Assembly (NCBI RefSeq): GCF_900113335.1 | Contig: NZ_FOOX01000008.1 | Location: 62,001 to 126,000, forward strand | Length of the DNA: 64,000 nucleotides | DNA from: Desulfotruncus arcticus DSM 17038 | Lineage (GTDB): Bacteria > Bacillota > Desulfotomaculia > Desulfotomaculales > Desulfallaceae | Direction: 5' to 3' | Shown: positions 61,801-64,000 of the stretch, one piece after another | Numbering within the stretch: the stretch's first letter is position 1 | Layout: every line of letters begins with the position of its first letter | Translations under genes and position numbers: made by a program | The notes under the pieces: generated by a model | Told to the model about the DNA's origin: nothing | The model's input: the letters and a program-made list of their open reading frames with translations, nothing else | Databases searched by the model: none

Positions 61801-63045
61801 TTACTTTAACTCCCGGCCCTCCTGTTTGATATCACTGATCCTGGTTAAAGCCGGCGGGTGGCTGTAACTAAACCACCGGATGAAGTTTGGCGGGGACACG
61901 TCGGAAAGGTTCTTAACGGCCAAATTAACCTCAAGCTGAACAGCCCCGGGAACATCGCCGGTGAGCATCACGGAAACCCGGTCGGCTTCACGCTCCATGC
62001 CCCTGGAAAAATAGTTTTGCAGGGGGCTCCCTACAAAAGACACCAGTAAGAAGAATAACAAAATCACCGCCCAGGTGTAGGGTGGATAATATCCGGCTGA
62101 AGGCACCATGCTCCGCAAAACCAGGAACAGCACCAGCCAAATTAAAAAATTGGCGGCAACACCCATTAGCAAACCTTTGATGATATGCCCCTGCTTCCAG
62201 TGAGCCATCTCGTGGGCCACAACGGCCTTCACCTGATTCATAGGGTAATCGGACAGCAGGTTGTCATAAAGTACGATTCGTTTAGTACCAAACAGCCCGG
62301 TAAAGTAAGCGTTGGCCCTGGTGGTCCGCTTGCTGGCATCCATCACCAGTACCTGGTCAACCGGCAGCCGGGCTTTTTGGGCAAGCTGTTGCACCATCGC
62401 CGTTACTTCGGGGTCACGAACCGGCTCAAACCGGTTGAATAAAGGAGATATAAGTACCGGCCAGAGCAAGCTCTGCAGCACCAGCCAGAGTGATACCAGA
62501 GCAGCTGTAATTAACCACCAGAAGCTCGGCCAACGCCCGATAATGCCAAAGAGTATTGCCACCCCGGCGGCGGAAAGAACCAGTTCCAGCCCGGAACTTT
62601 TAATATAATCAGACCACCACGCCCCCAGCGTCTGGGTTGAAAACCCCCAGTGATGCTGCCAAAAGAAACTGGTGTATAAATCAAAGGGAAGTGAAATCAG
62701 TTTTAAGATCAGCCATAAAACTAAAAAAAACAATACATACGACCAGATGGACCGGCCGGTAATTTGCTGGAAGAAACGGGAAATGGCAACGGCCCTGCCC
62801 CCAAAGACCAGCCAAATCAAAAAAGCAGCCTGGGCTAAAAAACTTAAGGCAAACAATAACCCGGGCACAAAACTGTATGCCCGGCCGTCATGCACCTGCT
62901 GTTCGGAAAAATAATTTAAAACTTCCGGATTTACCCGGCCCGGGAATAGTGTAAACCAAATATAAAGCAGGCAGAAAAAACCGGCAGCAACGATCAGCAG
63001 CAGCCACAATCCGTTAATTTTTAATTGCAGTTTAATCACTCCCAA
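61801..63045 (-). CDS. M48 zinc metallopeptidase, Ste24/CAAX prenyl protease type
   Basis: The 414-residue polytopic membrane protease has the zinc motif HEMAHWKQGH and the third ligand region EREADRVSVMLTG, with about seven helices. Family members cleave near membrane-bound C-termini in protein quality control. The start is unsure: the TTG at 63045 lacks a good ribosome-binding site, and a CTG at 63027 is 8 bp after GGGAG. Confidence 0.88.
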   Translation of the reverse strand: MGVIKLQLKINGLWLLLIVAAGFFCLLYIWFTLFPGRVNPEVLNYFSEQQVHDGRAYSFVPGLLFALSFLAQAAFLIWLVFGGRAVAISRFFQQITGRSIWSYVLFFLVLWLILKLISLPFDLYTSFFWQHHWGFSTQTLGAWWSDYIKSSGLELVLSAAGVAILFGIIGRWPSFWWLITAALVSLWLVLQSLLWPVLISPLFNRFEPVRDPEVTAMVQQLAQKARLPVDQVLVMDASKRTTRANAYFTGLFGTKRIVLYDNLLSDYPMNQVKAVVAHEMAHWKQGHIIKGLLMGVAANFLIWLVLFLVLRSMVPSAGYYPPYTWAVILLFFLLVSFVGSPLQNYFSRGMEREADRVSVMLTGDVPGAVQLEVNLAVKNLSDVSPPNFIRWFSYSHPPALTRISDIKQEGRELK

Positions 63046-63121
63046 AATGACTTTTCATTACCTCCGAAATTCAGGCATAGCAAACCTGTGCGATGAAACA
63101 ATAATAGCAGGAGGTGAAATA

Positions 63122-63286
63122 ATGAAAGGCAATACGACAAACTGGGCAGTTCTTGTTACAGGCGCAGCTGTAGCCGGATTAGGCAGAGTCATAGGCGGCA
63201 CCCTTGGTGCAGGAATAACCGGATTTGGACTTGCACACGTCGCTCGAGGTGTTCTTGACCAATTCCGTCCCAGCGTCAAATACTAG
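63122..63286 (+). CDS. Small hydrophobic Gly-rich protein (54 aa)
   Basis: The ATG at 63122 follows AGGAGGTGAAAT. The product has a hydrophobic, glycine-rich core (WAVLVTGAAVAGLG and GAGITGFGLAHVARGVLD) suited to a membrane or assembly role. The family is not recognised. It is divergent from the Ste24 protease gene. Confidence 0.7.
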   Translation: MKGNTTNWAVLVTGAAVAGLGRVIGGTLGAGITGFGLAHVARGVLDQFRPSVKY

Positions 63287-63326
63287 ATAAAAATAATTTC
63301 CATCATTTAACATTATATCATATAAA

Positions 63327-63374
63327 AAAGCCCCCGGCTAAATATTATTTCCAGCCTGGAGGGCTTTATTTTCC
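63327..63374 (-). terminator. Terminator of the antiporter gene, shared with the 54-aa gene
   Basis: Stem AAAGCCC...GGGCTTT with flanking A and T runs. It overlaps the stop of the leftward antiporter gene by a few bases. Confidence 0.75.
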
Positions 63375-64000
63375 TTTTAATGTTTCCATCCGTTCCAGTA
63401 CTAGTTTTTTCCTATCTTCTCCCGTCTCTTCGTTTAAAACCCCCTCACCCAGCAGTTTTTCCACCGCCTGGTGTTCAGCGTAAAGCAATTTTTTACGAAC
63501 AGTGTACTCCTGCTCTTGAAGCAGCTCAGGATTTTTCTGGTATAAAGCCGCTAATTCCTCGTTAACCCTTGCAATGCGATCACTGTTTTCTTTTCTAAGC
63601 CGGTCAAATACAACAGGGGAAACCCTGCCGCCGGCACGCATGCGGACAAGCTCTTTGTCAGCAGCCAGAGCCTGCTGCAGTTCAAAGGACAGATGTTCAT
63701 ATTCAGACAGTCCCCGGACAGTTTTTTGCAATCCCAACAGCCGGATAAAAGGCGATATAGTGGTACCCTGCACCACCAGCGAGAAAAAAACCACTCCGAA
63801 AGTCATCGCGATAAGCATCTCTCTGCCGCTGGTACCAAGTGGCAAACTCAGGGCCAGGGCCAGGGAAAGCGAACCCTTTAAACCGCCCCAGTTTAAAATG
63901 TGTTTCCAGGTGCACGGCATTTTTAGCCGGGAGGTGGTCAAATATACAGCTGCAGCACGGCCCAGCACGACCAGCAATATTCCGGTGGCAATGAAAGACG
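63366..64000 (-). CDS. Na+/H+ antiporter, CPA1 family, C-terminal part (partial)
   Basis: The frame is open from the right window edge to 63366. It shows the last membrane helices with the CPA1 motif WGGLKGSLSLALALSLP and VVQGTTISPFIRLLGL, then a cytoplasmic helical tail of about 115 residues rich in charge (YTVRKKLLYAEHQAVEKLLG). It exchanges Na+ or K+ for protons. The N-terminus lies outside the window. Confidence 0.88.
   Translation of the reverse strand, partial: SFIATGILLVVLGRAAAVYLTTSRLKMPCTWKHILNWGGLKGSLSLALALSLPLGTSGREMLIAMTFGVVFFSLVVQGTTISPFIRLLGLQKTVRGLSEYEHLSFELQQALAADKELVRMRAGGRVSPVVFDRLRKENSDRIARVNEELAALYQKNPELLQEQEYTVRKKLLYAEHQAVEKLLGEGVLNEETGEDRKKLVLERMETLKGK

Overview
The window looks like chromosome of a Gram-positive, endospore-forming, strictly anaerobic member of the Peptococcaceae, most likely the Desulfotomaculum/Desulfoscipio/Pelotomaculum group. 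This is an inference from gene content: an exported [FeFe] hydrogenase with its maturases, an HdrD-like iron-sulfur protein, an FmdE-type protein, CotF-like coat proteins, a spore-type GH18 protein, a selenocysteine-encoding peroxiredoxin and two sigma54 activators. No rRNA, tRNA, CRISPR array or intact insertion sequence was seen.

Layout. 1-7.7 kb is a hydrogenase locus: the N-terminus of a Tat-exported [FeFe] hydrogenase behind its own tatA-tatC, divergent from a TM1266-type regulator gene (behind an unassigned attenuator leader), aspartase, hydF, hydE and hydG. 7.9-12.4 kb carries signalling genes: an AT-rich diguanylate cyclase, a chemoreceptor and two CBS-domain proteins, with a duplicated scar around the receptor gene. 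12.5-18.4 kb is a sensor kinase/sigma54-activator pair followed by a consensus sigma54 promoter and a TauE/SafE-type permease operon. 18.5-22.3 kb is the nitrogen block glnA-amt-glnB, and a second glnB-amt pair lies at 32.9-34.7 kb. Their leaders contain four two-hairpin, hexaloop-plus-terminator modules of the kind read by ANTAR antiterminators.

22.4-32.9 kb holds NAD synthetase, a DUF3231 protein, FmdE-like and flavodoxin-fold proteins, a frameshifted QueG-like gene, a patatin, a 3-hydroxyacyl-CoA dehydrogenase, a peroxiredoxin with in-frame UGA at the catalytic position, a ferritin-like protein and an HdrD-like protein. 34.9-39 kb holds adhE, a BON protein and two coat proteins. 39-40.2 kb is a gene graveyard around a YafQ/DinJ toxin-antitoxin pair. 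40.2-45 kb is a TetR/ABC-2/HlyD exporter. 45-49.4 kb has small unknown genes, an MBL-fold protein and a spore GH18 protein. 49.5-59.7 kb is a CoA-ester degradation cluster (acyl-CoA ligase, HMG-CoA-synthase-like/DUF35 fusion, thiolase, MaoC pair, SDR, acyl-CoA dehydrogenase) with a sigma54 promoter and an activator gene at its end. 59.8-64 kb has deoC, a YbaK-family gene, a Ste24-type protease and the C-terminus of a Na+/H+ antiporter.

Two dispersed non-coding repeat families run through the window. One has four copies, all in the same orientation relative to the gene downstream. The other has two copies of about 211 bp, each inside an operon. Many genes use GTG or TTG starts; starts were chosen by Shine-Dalgarno position.
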